Assembly: GCF_009857535.1 (NCBI RefSeq)
Contig: NZ_WWCS01000003.1
Coordinates: 186,001-250,000 of the forward strand
DNA: 64,000 nt
Direction: 5' to 3'
Source of the DNA: Duganella margarita
GTDB taxonomy: Bacteria; Pseudomonadota; Gammaproteobacteria; Burkholderiales; Burkholderiaceae_D
Shown here: positions 1 to 13,411 of the stretch, one piece after another
Position numbering within the stretch: position 1 is the first letter of the stretch
Layout of the letters: each line of letters begins with the position of its first letter
The notes under the pieces: model-generated
What the model was told of the DNA's origin: nothing
Databases searched by the model: none
The model's input: the letters and a program-made list of their open reading frames with translations, nothing else
Made by a program: the position numbers and the translations under genes

Positions 1-4868
<4,868 letters not shown>

Positions 4869-5690
4869 GGCCTGGCTGGCGTTGATGCTGTTCTGGGTGG
4901 CCGGCGCCAGCTGGGCGGGCCAAGTAGCAGGCACCATCGTGCAGTTAAGCGGACCGCTGATGGCCAAGCGCGCCGACGGCGCGGTGCGCATCCTGTCGAT
5001 GAAATCCGAAGTGGAAAGCGGCGACACGCTGGTGACCGAAAAGAACACCTACGCCATGGTCAAGTTCATCGACAACAGCGAGATCACGCTGAAGCCGTCG
5101 ACCACCTTCAAGGTGGAGAATTTCGCCTACGATGCCGACAAGCCCGATGGCGACAACGCTTCCTTCAACCTGGTCAAGGGCGGCTTGCGCTCGGTGACCG
5201 GCCTGCTGGGCAAGCGCAACAAGGAAAAGTTCTCGCTGAAGACGCCAAGCGCCACCATCGGCATCCGCGGCACCACCTTTGTCGCCGAGTGGGTGGAACC
5301 GACCGAGCAGGCGGTGGCATACGCCGCTGCCCAACGGCAGGCTTGGCTGATGGCCAGCACTGCCGGCTTGGAAGACACCTATCCGCTGCAGCCGCTGCTG
5401 CTGGCGCAAGCCGCCATTCCAGCGCCAGGCACGTCCGCGCTGCCGCCGGGACTGTACGTTCAGGTGATCGACGGAATGATCAACCTGACCAATAAGGGCG
5501 GGGCGCAGAACTTTACCGCCGGCCAGTTCGGCTACACGGCGAGCCCGACGCAGCCGCCGGTGATCGTACCGAAGAACCCTGGCCTTCAATTCACGCTGCC
5601 GCCGGCCTTTGCGCAGCCGGCTGCCCCGGCTGGCGGGTCCACCACGCCACCCAAGTCCAATACAGTGGATTGCGAAGTCCGCTAAAAAAA

Positions 5691-5723
5691 CCTTGACCTT
5701 CCAATCGTGGGATACTTGATGCT
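5691..5723 (+). promoter_or_regulatory. CueR-type promoter of copA
   Basis: TTGACC (5693-5698) is separated by 19 bases from GATGCT (5718-5723). The long spacer contains the imperfect dyad CCTTCC-N6-GGGATA. Overlong 19-20 base spacers with ACCTTCC/GGAAGGT dyads are typical of MerR-family copper promoters. The left arm fits well and the right arm is degenerate. Confidence 0.6.
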
Positions 5724-5754
5724 GTAGCTATGTAAATACAGTATCGGGTGGCCC

Positions 5755-8088
5755 ATGAATCAGCAAGCGATCAAAATTGACGGGATGAGCTGCGCCTCCT
5801 GCGTTGGCAGGGTGGAGCGGGTGTTGGCGGCCGTGCCGGGCGTCGATAAAGTCAGTGTCAACCTCGCCACCGAAATGGCGCGCGTGGAGTCGGCCCAGCC
5901 GGTCGATTTTGCCGCGCTGGCGCTGGCGATCGACAAGGCGGGCTACCAGGCCTCGCTGCCGCCGCCGGAGCCGGGCGCCGCGCCTGTCATCGACGCAGCG
6001 GCTGTTGCGGGCGACGGCGTTGCGCCGACTGCGCGCGGCTTCCTCGCAGCCCTCACGCCGACCGGCGGCACGGCCGTCCTGCTGGCCGCGCTGTTTTCCC
6101 TTCCCCTGGTTTTTCCCATGCTGCTGGAATTGGCCGGCATCCACTGGATGCTGGATGGCCGCCTCCAATGGCTGCTCGCCACGCCGGTGCAGTTCTGGCT
6201 GGGCGCGCGCTTCTATCGCGCCGGCTGGCTGGCGGTGCGCGCGCGCAGCGGCAATATGGACTTGCTGGTCGCCCTTGGCACCACTGCGGCATATGGCCTG
6301 AGCGTGTATCAGCTGCTGTCTGCCGGCGCCATGCCGCATCTGTATTTTGAAGCGTCGGCGGTGGTGATTACGCTGGTCTTGCTGGGCAAGTGGCTGGAAG
6401 CGCGCGCCAAGCGTCAGACCGCTCAGGCGATCCGCGCGCTGCAAACCTTGCGGCCTGAGTCGGCGCGCGTGCGTCGTGGCGGGCAGGATGTGGATGTCGC
6501 CATTCATGAGGTGCGCGTGGATGACGTCATCGTCGTGCGTCCCGGTGAGCGCATCGCTGCCGATGGTGTGGTCAGCGAAGGCGCCAGCCATGTGGACGAG
6601 GCGCTGATTACCGGCGAGAGCCTGCCGGTGGCCCGTCACGCCGGCGAGCGCGTGACGGGTGGCGCCATCAATGGCGAAGGTTTGCTGCTGGTGCGCGTGA
6701 CGGCGGTGGGGGCGGAAAGCACGCTGTCGCGCATCATCCGGCTGGTGGAGGACGCGCAGGCGGCCAAGGCGCCGGTGCAGCATCTGGTGGACCGCGTCAG
6801 CGCGGTGTTCGTGCCGGTGGTGCTGGTGCTGGCGCTGCTGACCTTTGGCGGCTGGTGGCTCTATGCCGGCGACGCCGAGCAGGCCATCATCAATGCGGTG
6901 GCGGTGCTGGTGATTGCGTGCCCGTGTGCGCTGGGGCTGGCGACGCCGGCCGCCATCATGGCCGGCACCGGCGTGGCGGCGCGCTACGGGATTCTGATCA
7001 AGGACGCAGAGGCACTGGAACTGGCGCACCGCATCACCACCGTGGCCTTCGACAAGACCGGCACGCTGACCGAAGGCCAGCCGTCGCTGGCCATGCTGGC
7101 TCCCGCGCCGGGCGTCGACGAAGCGCACCTGCTGCAACTGGCGGCCGCCGTGCAGCGCGGCAGCGAACACGCGCTGGCCCGCGCCGTCCAGCAGGCCGCC
7201 GCGCAAGCTACCGCCACCGGCGACGAGCACACGGCAGCCGCGCCTATTGCCTTCCAATCCGCCCAAGCCGCCGGCGTCACGACTGCCACCGCGACGGACG
7301 TTTCCGCGCCCGCCGCCGCTCCACTGCTGGCGTCCGACATCAGCGCCTTGCCTGGACGCGGCGTGATGGCCACCGTGGCTGGCGCCCGGCTGCTGCTGGG
7401 CAGCACGCGCCTGATGCAAGAACAGGGCATCTCACTCCAAACGCTATCCGTCCGCGCCGAAGAACTTGAACGCAGCGGCCACACCATCTCCTGGCTGGCC
7501 GACGCCACCACCCACCAGCTACTCGGCCTGCTGGCCTTCGGCGACCGCATCAAGCCCCAATCCCAAGCCGCCATCGCCGCGCTGCACGCGATGGGCATCC
7601 ACACCGTGCTGCTCACCGGCGACAATCAGGGCAGCGCCAACGCCGTCGGCCAACAGCTCGGTGTGCAGCGCATCGTCGCCAACATGCTGCCGGCCGATAA
7701 AGCCAGCACCATCGCCGCCCTCAAACTGGAAGGCGGCACCATCGCCATGGTCGGCGACGGCATCAATGACGCGCCCGCGCTGGCCGCCGCCGATGTCGGC
7801 ATCGCCATGTCGAGCGGCACCGACGTCGCCATGCACGCCGCCGGCATCACATTGATGCGCGGCGATCCGGCATTGGTGGCCGCCGCCATCTCCATCTCGC
7901 GCCGCAGCTACAGCAAGATCCGCCAGAACCTGTTCTGGGCCTTTATTTATAACCTGATCGGCATCCCGCTGGCCGCCTTCGGCCTGCTCAACCCCATGGT
8001 GGCCGGCGGTGCGATGGCACTCAGCTCGGTCAGCGTGATCAGCAACGCGCTGTTGCTGCGCCGCTGGAAACCGGAGGACCGCACATGA
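5755..8088 (+). CDS. copA: Copper-exporting P1B-type ATPase
   Basis: A 777-residue inner-membrane Cu(I) efflux ATPase. Domains in order: one N-terminal heavy-metal-associated domain with CASC ([14 protein letters not shown]), transmembrane segments, the actuator TGES, the metal-site helix [12 protein letters not shown], the phosphorylation loop DKTGT, and the hinge GDGINDAP. The N-domain dipeptide usually read as His-Pro (SEHPLA) is SEHALA here. About 50 Ala/Thr-rich residues follow it before PGRGVMA. The stop overlaps the cueR start (ATGA), so the regulator is co-transcribed. A CueR-type promoter precedes it. Confidence 0.95.
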   Translation: MNQQAIKIDGMSCASCVGRVERVLAAVPGVDKVSVNLATEMARVESAQPVDFAALALAIDKAGYQASLPPPEPGAAPVIDAAAVAGDGVAPTARGFLAALTPTGGTAVLLAALFSLPLVFPMLLELAGIHWMLDGRLQWLLATPVQFWLGARFYRAGWLAVRARSGNMDLLVALGTTAAYGLSVYQLLSAGAMPHLYFEASAVVITLVLLGKWLEARAKRQTAQAIRALQTLRPESARVRRGGQDVDVAIHEVRVDDVIVVRPGERIAADGVVSEGASHVDEALITGESLPVARHAGERVTGGAINGEGLLLVRVTAVGAESTLSRIIRLVEDAQAAKAPVQHLVDRVSAVFVPVVLVLALLTFGGWWLYAGDAEQAIINAVAVLVIACPCALGLATPAAIMAGTGVAARYGILIKDAEALELAHRITTVAFDKTGTLTEGQPSLAMLAPAPGVDEAHLLQLAAAVQRGSEHALARAVQQAAAQATATGDEHTAAAPIAFQSAQAAGVTTATATDVSAPAAAPLLASDISALPGRGVMATVAGARLLLGSTRLMQEQGISLQTLSVRAEELERSGHTISWLADATTHQLLGLLAFGDRIKPQSQAAIAALHAMGIHTVLLTGDNQGSANAVGQQLGVQRIVANMLPADKASTIAALKLEGGTIAMVGDGINDAPALAAADVGIAMSSGTDVAMHAAGITLMRGDPALVAAAISISRRSYSKIRQNLFWAFIYNLIGIPLAAFGLLNPMVAGGAMALSSVSVISNALLLRRWKPEDRT

Positions 8089-8471
8089 ATATCGGACAAG
8101 CCGCAACGGCCACCGGCGTCTCGGCCAAGATGATCCGCTACTACGAAAGCATCGCCCTGATCCCTGCCGGCAAGCGCAGCGACGCCGGCTACCGCATCTA
8201 TGCCGACAGCGACCTGCACACGCTGCGCTTCGTCAAACGCGCGCGCCTGCTGGGCTTCTCGCTGGAGCAGATCCGCGGCCTGCTCTCGCTATGGCAGAAC
8301 AAGGAGCGCGCCAGCGCCGACGTCAAGACCATCGCCATGGGCCACGTGGCCGAACTCAATCAGCGCATCGCCGAGCTGACCGAAATGCGCGACACCCTGC
8401 AAACCATGGCCAGCTGCTGCCACGGCGACCAGCGTCCTGATTGCCCCATCCTGCAAAGCCTGGGCGATTGA
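8085..8471 (+). CDS. cueR: Copper-responsive MerR-family regulator
   Basis: 128 residues. An N-terminal MerR winged helix ([22 protein letters not shown]) is followed by a dimerisation helix. The C-terminal metal loop has Cys112 and Cys120 separated by seven residues (CHGDQRPDC), the exact spacing of Cu(I)-sensing CueR. It overlaps copA by four bases. Probable targets in the window are the copA promoter and the near-consensus box upstream of copZ. Confidence 0.93.
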   Translation: MNIGQAATATGVSAKMIRYYESIALIPAGKRSDAGYRIYADSDLHTLRFVKRARLLGFSLEQIRGLLSLWQNKERASADVKTIAMGHVAELNQRIAELTEMRDTLQTMASCCHGDQRPDCPILQSLGD

Positions 8472-8495
8472 CGGCCCTGCCGAAGCACGTATAAT
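8469..8495 (+). promoter_or_regulatory. Probable promoter of the cobalamin-riboswitch transcript
   Basis: TTGACG (8469-8474, overlapping the cueR stop) and a perfect TATAAT (8490-8495) are 15 bases apart. They lie just upstream of the riboswitch. The spacer is short for sigma-70, but the -10 match and position are good. Confidence 0.5.
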
Positions 8496-8504
8496 CCCGG
8501 CACG

Positions 8505-8703
8505 TTTTGGTGCTCGCGCGTCTGTCCGGATGCGCAGTTAAACGGGAAACAGGAAGCCGTCAACGGCCTGCCTGTGCTGCCCCCGCAACGGTCAACAAGC
8601 GTCGTCGCAGGACGACACTCCGCCTCGCAATACCACTGTGCTTCATGCATGGGAAGGTCAGGCGGATTTGCTTGCCAGCCCGGATACCGGCCAAACAGGG
8701 GGA
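8505..8703 (+). ncRNA. Cobalamin (B12) riboswitch
   Basis: The segment has the conserved order of cobalamin-aptamer elements: a 5' TTTGGTGC, the AAACGGGAA block, TGCCCCCGCAACGG, the CACTGTGC...GGGAAGG block, and the 3' B12-box-like GCCAGCCCGGATACCGGCC. It ends about 70 bases before the TonB-receptor start. In this class, adenosylcobalamin-type ligands usually switch off the downstream uptake gene. Boundaries are approximate. Confidence 0.88.
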
Positions 8704-8770
8704 AATGCCGCAGGCATTTCTATTCAATCCGCTCACGGGGAGGTGAGTGGCTTGCTTCTGAAAGACCTCA

Positions 8771-10807
8771 ATGATCTACAAATCGATTGTCGCGTTGGCG
8801 ACTGTCCTGCCTTGCGCCGTCCATGCCGACCCCACCGACAACACAGTTCAGGTGCGCGGCCATTACGATAACGGCGTCGGCACCTCCAGCGCCGCCAGCC
8901 AGGGCGCGGTAACGGCGGAGCTGATTGCCAACCGTCCCGCCTTGCGGCCGGGAGAATTGCTGGAGTTTGTGCCCGGCGTGATCGTCACGCAGCACAGCGG
9001 CGACGGCAAGGCCAATCAATACTTCCTGCGCGGCTTTAACCTCGACCACGGCACCGACTTCGCCACCTTCGTTGACGGCATGCCGGTCAACATGCGCACC
9101 CACGCGCACGGCCAGGGCTACACGGATCTGAACTTCCTGATCCCGGAACTGGTCGATCGCATCAACTACAAAAAAGGCCCTTACTACGCGGACGAAGGTG
9201 ACTTCGCATCCGCCGGCGCGGCGCATCTGACGCTGGCGAACAAGCTGCGCGAAAACACCGCCAGCCTGTCGTTGGGCGAGAACCAGTATTACCGCTCGGT
9301 GGTCACCGGCTCGACGCCGCTGGGCGCCGGCAATCTGGTCTACGGTTTAGAACTGGGCCACAACAACGGCCCATGGGTGGAGCCGGAAGCGTTCCACAAA
9401 AGCCTGGGCGTGCTGCGTTACGCGCAAGGCGCCAGCGATGACCAGTTCAGCGTGACCGGCATGTTCTACAAGGGCGCCTGGCATGCGAGCAATCAGATCC
9501 CGCTGCGCGCGGTGCAGAGCGGCCAGATCGATCCGTTCGGCGCGATCGATCCGACCGACGGCGGCGAGACCTCGCGTTACAGTCTTTCCGCCACCATGCG
9601 CAAGCGCACCAGCGACACGCTGTTCCAGGCGAATGCCTACGTGGTGCAATCGAGTCTGACGCTGTACAACGACTTCACCTACTTTCTTGATGATCCGGTC
9701 AACGGCGACCAGTCGCGCCAGACCGAGAAGCGCCGCATGGCAGGCTTCGACGTCGGCCAGACGTGGTTCGGCCAATGGGGCGGCCTGGATGTCAGCAACA
9801 AGGTTGGTTTGCAGGGCCGCTATGACGACATCTCGCCGCTGGGCCTCTACAAGACGGCGCACCAGCAAACGCTGGGCGTGGTCACCGAATCGAAAGTGAA
9901 GGAAGCCAGCGCCGGCGCCTATGTCGAGAACACCGTGCAGTGGCTGCCGTGGATGCGCACCACGGCCGGCCTGCGTTACGACCGGTACCGCTTTGACGTA
10001 GATAGCAATATCGCCGAGAACTCGGGCAACGTCAGTGCCGGTACCACGTCGCCGAAATTCTCGGTGGTGCTGGGGCCGTGGGCCAAGACCGAATTCTTCG
10101 TCAACTACGGCGAGGGCTTCCACAGCAACGACGCGCGCGGCACCACCGTGCATCTGACGCCGAAGGAGCGTGAGCCGATCGACCCGGTCAAGCCGCTGGT
10201 AAAAACGCGCGGCGCGGAAATCGGCGCGCGCACCGAATTTCTCCCTGGCCTGCAAAGCTCGATGGCGTTGTGGAAGTTGCGTTCCGACTCGGAGCTGGTG
10301 TTTTCCGGCGACGCCGGCGATACCTCGCCGAGCCGCGGTAGCTACCGTTCCGGCATCGAGTGGAATAACCATTACATCGCTAATTCCTGGCTGCTGTTCG
10401 ATCTGGACATGGCGTATTCCCGCAGCCACTACACCGAGCATGATCCGGTGGGCGATTACATTCCCGGCGCGATCGGCAAGGTGGCGTCGTTTGGCGCCAC
10501 CATCATGGATCTGGGGCCGTGGTCGGGCGCTTTCCAGATGCGCTACTTCGGACCGCGTCCGCTGATCGAAGATAACAGTCAGCGTTCGGCCAGCACGGCG
10601 ATCGCGTATGCGCGTGTGGGCTATCAATTCAACCGCCGCTGGACGGTGCAGCTGGACGCCTTCAACCTGTTCGACCGCAAAGCCAGCGATGTGGACTACT
10701 ACTACGCCTCGCGCCTGCCGGGCGAGCCGGCGCAAGGTGTGGACGACATCCACTACCATCCGGCCGAACGCCGCACCTTCCGCCTGACGGTCAAGACCAA
10801 GTTCTGA
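8771..10807 (+). CDS. TonB-dependent outer-membrane receptor under cobalamin riboswitch control
   Basis: 678 residues with a short signal peptide (MIYKSIVALATVLPCAVHA), a plug domain (LRPGELLEFVPGVIVTQHSG, YFLRGFNLDHGTDFATFVDG) and a 22-strand-type barrel ending RLTVKTKF, with a terminal Phe as in outer-membrane proteins. The ATG is the first start after an in-frame stop at 8759. The riboswitch implies uptake of cobalamin or a related corrinoid, or cobalt. The plug sequence is not a close BtuB match, so the substrate is inferred from regulation only. It lies between cueR and copZ, which is unusual company for a B12 receptor. Confidence 0.85.
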   Translation: MIYKSIVALATVLPCAVHADPTDNTVQVRGHYDNGVGTSSAASQGAVTAELIANRPALRPGELLEFVPGVIVTQHSGDGKANQYFLRGFNLDHGTDFATFVDGMPVNMRTHAHGQGYTDLNFLIPELVDRINYKKGPYYADEGDFASAGAAHLTLANKLRENTASLSLGENQYYRSVVTGSTPLGAGNLVYGLELGHNNGPWVEPEAFHKSLGVLRYAQGASDDQFSVTGMFYKGAWHASNQIPLRAVQSGQIDPFGAIDPTDGGETSRYSLSATMRKRTSDTLFQANAYVVQSSLTLYNDFTYFLDDPVNGDQSRQTEKRRMAGFDVGQTWFGQWGGLDVSNKVGLQGRYDDISPLGLYKTAHQQTLGVVTESKVKEASAGAYVENTVQWLPWMRTTAGLRYDRYRFDVDSNIAENSGNVSAGTTSPKFSVVLGPWAKTEFFVNYGEGFHSNDARGTTVHLTPKEREPIDPVKPLVKTRGAEIGARTEFLPGLQSSMALWKLRSDSELVFSGDAGDTSPSRGSYRSGIEWNNHYIANSWLLFDLDMAYSRSHYTEHDPVGDYIPGAIGKVASFGATIMDLGPWSGAFQMRYFGPRPLIEDNSQRSASTAIAYARVGYQFNRRWTVQLDAFNLFDRKASDVDYYYASRLPGEPAQGVDDIHYHPAERRTFRLTVKTKF

Positions 10808-10817
10808 ATCGGGCTAC

Positions 10818-10845
10818 GCCATGGTGGCGCCGGTGCTACCATGGC
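10818..10845 (+). other. Strong hairpin immediately before the glutathione transferase start
   Basis: GCCATGGT (10818-10825) pairs perfectly with ACCATGGC (10838-10845), and the 12-base loop can pair further. There is no T-tract. It ends three bases before the ATG at 10849 and replaces any Shine-Dalgarno sequence, so it may limit translation or protect the 3' end of the receptor mRNA. Confidence 0.6.
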
Positions 10846-10848
10846 TGC

Positions 10849-11571
10849 ATGACGACTCCATACCAACTTTATTATTGGGACGGTCTCCAGGGCCGCGGTG
10901 AATTTGTGCGGCTGGCGCTGGAGGAAGCCGGCGTGCCGTATGTGGACGTGGCGCGCAAGAAGGGCGGCATGTCCGCGCTGAATGCGAGCCTGGATGGCGA
11001 GCAGGTGGCGCATCCATCGTTTGCACCGCCGGTGCTGCGGGTCGGCGACATGCTGATCGGGCAGACCGCCAATATCCTGCTGTATTTAGGTGCGAAGCAT
11101 GGACTGGCGCCGCGTTCGCAGGACGGGCGCTTGTGGGCCAACCAGCTACAGCTGACCATCGCCGATATCGTCGCCGAGGCGCACGATACGCATCATCCGG
11201 TTTCTTCCAGCGCGTACTACGAGGACCAGAAGAAGGAAGCCAAGACGCGCGCCAAGGATTTCCGCGAGAAGCGCATACCGAAGTTCCTCGATTATTTTGA
11301 AGGCGTCATCGAGCGTAATCCGGGGCGCGGCGGTTACGCGGTTGGCTCGCGGCTGTCGTATGTGGATTTGTCGCTGTTCCAGCTGCTCGATGGGCTGGCG
11401 TATGCCTTTCCCAATACGATGGCGAAACTGGCGCCATCGTATCCCGGCCTGTTTGCACTGCACGCCAAGGTAGCGCAGCGTCCCAACGTTGCAGCCTACC
11501 TCAACTCGAAGCGCCGGATTCCGAATAACGAGACCGACATCTTCCGCCACTATCCGGAGCTGGATAAATAA
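10849..11571 (+). CDS. Glutathione S-transferase family protein
   Basis: 240 residues. The N-terminal thioredoxin-like domain begins QLYYWDGLQGRGEFVRLALEEAGV and has the cis-Pro region PPVLRVGDMLIGQTANIL that binds glutathione. An all-helical C-terminal domain follows, with SYVDLSLFQLLDGLAYAFP. It resembles the sigma/alpha-like soluble enzymes that conjugate glutathione to electrophiles. It lies 41 bases after the TonB receptor and butts directly against the convergent copZ stop. Its place within the copper island may be incidental or may reflect glutathione-copper buffering (inference). Confidence 0.85.
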   Translation: MTTPYQLYYWDGLQGRGEFVRLALEEAGVPYVDVARKKGGMSALNASLDGEQVAHPSFAPPVLRVGDMLIGQTANILLYLGAKHGLAPRSQDGRLWANQLQLTIADIVAEAHDTHHPVSSSAYYEDQKKEAKTRAKDFREKRIPKFLDYFEGVIERNPGRGGYAVGSRLSYVDLSLFQLLDGLAYAFPNTMAKLAPSYPGLFALHAKVAQRPNVAAYLNSKRRIPNNETDIFRHYPELDK

Positions 11572-11772
11572 TTACGCTGCGCTGGTGACCGGGTAGCCGG
11601 CGTCAGCGATGGCGGATTTCAGCGGGGCGAGCGGGGTGGTGCTGTCGATCATGACGGATTTGGTGGCCAGGTCGATCTCGACTTTGGCGCCGGCGTCGAT
11701 AGCTTGCACGGCCTTGGTGACGGCGCCCACGCAGTGGCCGCAGCTCATGTTTTCTACTTGCAGCTGATACAT
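11572..11772 (-). CDS. copZ: Copper chaperone / heavy-metal-associated domain protein
   Basis: 66 residues comprising a single HMA domain with metal site MSCGHC and the usual beta-alpha-beta-beta-alpha-beta pattern (VEIDLATKSVMIDS, IADAGYPV). It delivers Cu(I) to CopA in the cytosol. The ATG at 11772 is chosen because TAAGGAGT lies at 11778-11785; an upstream in-frame extension would cover the promoter. A near-perfect CueR box lies about 30 bases upstream. Its stop adjoins the stop of the glutathione transferase with no gap. Confidence 0.92.
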   Translation of the reverse strand: MYQLQVENMSCGHCVGAVTKAVQAIDAGAKVEIDLATKSVMIDSTTPLAPLKSAIADAGYPVTSAA

Positions 11773-11803
11773 CGCATACTCCTTAAACAGTTTCATTACC
11801 TGT

Positions 11804-11834
11804 ACTTTAATCCTTCCTGCCATGGGAAGGTCAA
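11804..11834 (-). promoter_or_regulatory. CueR box/promoter of copZ
   Basis: Read on the minus strand: TTGACC (11834-11829), exactly 19 bases, TAAAGT (11809-11804). The spacer holds ACCTTCC-N7-GGAAGG, a near-perfect CueR dyad. This is a better match than the copA promoter. It also lies 23 bases upstream of the start of the divergent HD-domain gene. Confidence 0.85.
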
Positions 11835-11856
11835 GCGTTCATTTGGGAGGGTTGGC

Positions 11857-12282
11857 ATGGCAACTTTGGAGCGGGCGATTGCCATCGCCGCAGCGGCGCA
11901 CGCGGGGCAGGTGGACAAGGCGGGCCAGCCGTATATCCTGCATCCGCTGCGCGTGATGCTGCGTGTCGCCACCGAGCATGAACGGATGGCGGCGGTGCTG
12001 CATGATGTGGTGGAGGATACCGATGTGACGCTGCACGCGCTGGCGGCGGAAGGCTTTGCACCTGAGGTCATCGCGGCAGTGGAGGCGCTGACCAAGCGTC
12101 CGGGCGAGTCGCGCATGCAGGCCGCCGAGCGCGCCGCTGCCAATCCGATCGCGCGCGTGGTCAAGCTGGCGGACAACGCCGAAAACATGGACCTGAGCCG
12201 CATCGCCAACCCCTCCGCCACGGATTACGCGCGGCTGGAGGAATACAAACTGGTACGCGAAGCGCTGCTCCGCGCCGGCTAG
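11857..12282 (+). CDS. HD-domain small alarmone hydrolase-like protein
   Basis: 141 residues. The metal-dependent phosphohydrolase signature of the SpoT/Mesh1 hydrolase fold is visible: HAGQVDKAGQPYILHPLRVM, the HD pair in AAVLHDVVEDTDV, and KLADNAENMDLSRI. There is no synthetase, TGS or ACT domain, so it is a stand-alone hydrolase, plausibly for (p)ppGpp or related nucleotides; the substrate is inferred. The ATG at 11857 follows GGGAGG at 11845-11850. It is divergent from copZ across the CueR box. Confidence 0.8.
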   Translation: MATLERAIAIAAAAHAGQVDKAGQPYILHPLRVMLRVATEHERMAAVLHDVVEDTDVTLHALAAEGFAPEVIAAVEALTKRPGESRMQAAERAAANPIARVVKLADNAENMDLSRIANPSATDYARLEEYKLVREALLRAG

Positions 12283-12340
12283 TGCGGCAGCGATCAGGGC
12301 GGTGTATGATTGCTAAATTCTCAACTCGCCGTGATGATCG

Positions 12341-12898
12341 ATGAACATACCCCGTTTGGTGCTTTTATTTGTAGTGGCATGCTGCTGTGGTTATCGAGCA
12401 TGCGCTGCGGCTGATCTGCAATCCAATCCGGAATTGCGGGCGATGAATAAGGCGGATGCCGCAGACCGGGAGCCGGATAAGATCGACTGGGCGGTGGTCA
12501 ACGCCAAGGATGCACAGCGGCGCCAGCGGGTGTCCGAGATGCTGGCGCATGGCGAGATCCGGACGGCGGAAGATTTCTACTTCGCCGGCATGATCTATCA
12601 GCATGGCGAGGGGCCGGAAGATATCCGGCTGGCGCAGGCGTTTGCCACCATCGCATCCAAGCTGGAGCCGGAACATCCCGCGCCCAAGTGGCTCATCGCC
12701 GCATCATGGGACCGCTATCTGATGTGGAAGAAATTACCGCAGTGGTATGGCACGCAGTACCAGGTCTCCAAAGAGGGCGTGCGCACGCTCTACCCAGTCG
12801 ATCCCACCGCGGTCACCGACGCCGAACGCGCCGCCTTCCACGTCCCCTCGCTGGCCGAGGCCATGGCGGAGGTGAACAGCGAAGCGTCTCATGACTGA
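12341..12898 (+). CDS. Secreted hypothetical protein, DUF6624-like
   Basis: 185 residues with a signal peptide (LVLLFVVACCCGYRACAAA). The body contains FYFAGMIYQHGEGPEDIRLAQAFATIA and LIAASWDRYLMWKKLPQWYGTQY. These resemble the QHG and DRxLxxxxxPQxYGTQ features of DUF6624 proteins; this recognition is from memory and moderate. A periplasmic location is likely and the function is unknown. It stands alone between the HD gene and hicA. Confidence 0.65.
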   Translation: MNIPRLVLLFVVACCCGYRACAAADLQSNPELRAMNKADAADREPDKIDWAVVNAKDAQRRQRVSEMLAHGEIRTAEDFYFAGMIYQHGEGPEDIRLAQAFATIASKLEPEHPAPKWLIAASWDRYLMWKKLPQWYGTQYQVSKEGVRTLYPVDPTAVTDAERAAFHVPSLAEAMAEVNSEASHD

Positions 12899-12953
12899 GG
12901 CTGTGTTGAGATTGCGCATTGGGTGGCGCGCCGGAACGCGCTAGCCTCTTTGA

Positions 12954-13145
12954 ATGACTAGCGAAGAACTCATCAAGTTGCTCAAGTTGAATGGCTGGCG
13001 TCACGTTTCGACGCACGGTAGCCACCATAAGTTCGTTCATGCTGAGACGGGTAAAAGTGTTGTCGTGCCACATCCAAAAAAGCATTTGGCAGTTGGGACG
13101 GTGCGCGCTATCTTGAGACAGGCGAATTTGAAGGGGAGGGGATGA
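12954..13145 (+). CDS. hicA: HicA-family mRNA interferase toxin
   Basis: 63 residues with a double-stranded-RNA-binding-like HicA fold: LIKLLKLNGWRHVSTHGSHHKFVH. The catalytic His is in the GSHHKF motif, followed by VVVPHPKKHLAVGTVRAILRQA. Length is normal for HicA. The stop overlaps the next gene's start (ATGATG at 13142), the usual hicAB arrangement in which toxin precedes antitoxin. Confidence 0.92.
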   Translation: MTSEELIKLLKLNGWRHVSTHGSHHKFVHAETGKSVVVPHPKKHLAVGTVRAILRQANLKGRG

Positions 13146-13411
13146 TGCTTTATCCGCTTTATGTGTGGAAGGATGAAGACAGCGCTTATGGCGGCTGCTT
13201 TCCTGACTTGCCGGGGGTGTTTACAGCGGCCGACGAGCTGACTGATTTGCCGCTGATGGCGCAAGAGGCTGTGCTGGCGCATGGGGAACCGATCCCCGCC
13301 GCCACCACCATCGATCATTGGCGCAACGATGCGCAATTCCATGGCGGCTTCTGGATGCTGGTGGAGATTAATCCTGCGGCGGGTCGTCCAGGCGAGCCAG
13401 GTCGAGGCTGA
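13142..13411 (+). CDS. hicB: HicB-family antitoxin, C-terminally truncated
   Basis: 89 residues. The partial RNase-H-like HicB domain is intact (YPLYVWKDEDSAYGGCFPDLPGVFTAADEL, GFWMLVEIN). The usual C-terminal ribbon-helix-helix or HTH DNA-binding segment is missing. The last 12 residues (PAAGRPGEPGRG) are read from the antisense of the opposing HicB-like gene, so the natural end looks replaced. It could still neutralise HicA but probably cannot autoregulate. Confidence 0.8.
   Translation: MMLYPLYVWKDEDSAYGGCFPDLPGVFTAADELTDLPLMAQEAVLAHGEPIPAATTIDHWRNDAQFHGGFWMLVEINPAAGRPGEPGRG

Noticed and set aside
5728..7419. 563-residue minus-strand open frame opposite copA
   Set aside because: His/Arg/Gln-rich low-complexity translation typical of the antisense of a high-GC gene; copA motifs on the plus strand are unambiguous.
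8507..8746. Small open frames across the riboswitch
   Set aside because: They lie wholly inside the cobalamin aptamer and have no protein-like composition or ribosome site.
8771..10807. Naming the riboswitch-controlled receptor btuB
   Set aside because: Regulation suggests corrinoid uptake but the plug and barrel sequence do not read as BtuB.
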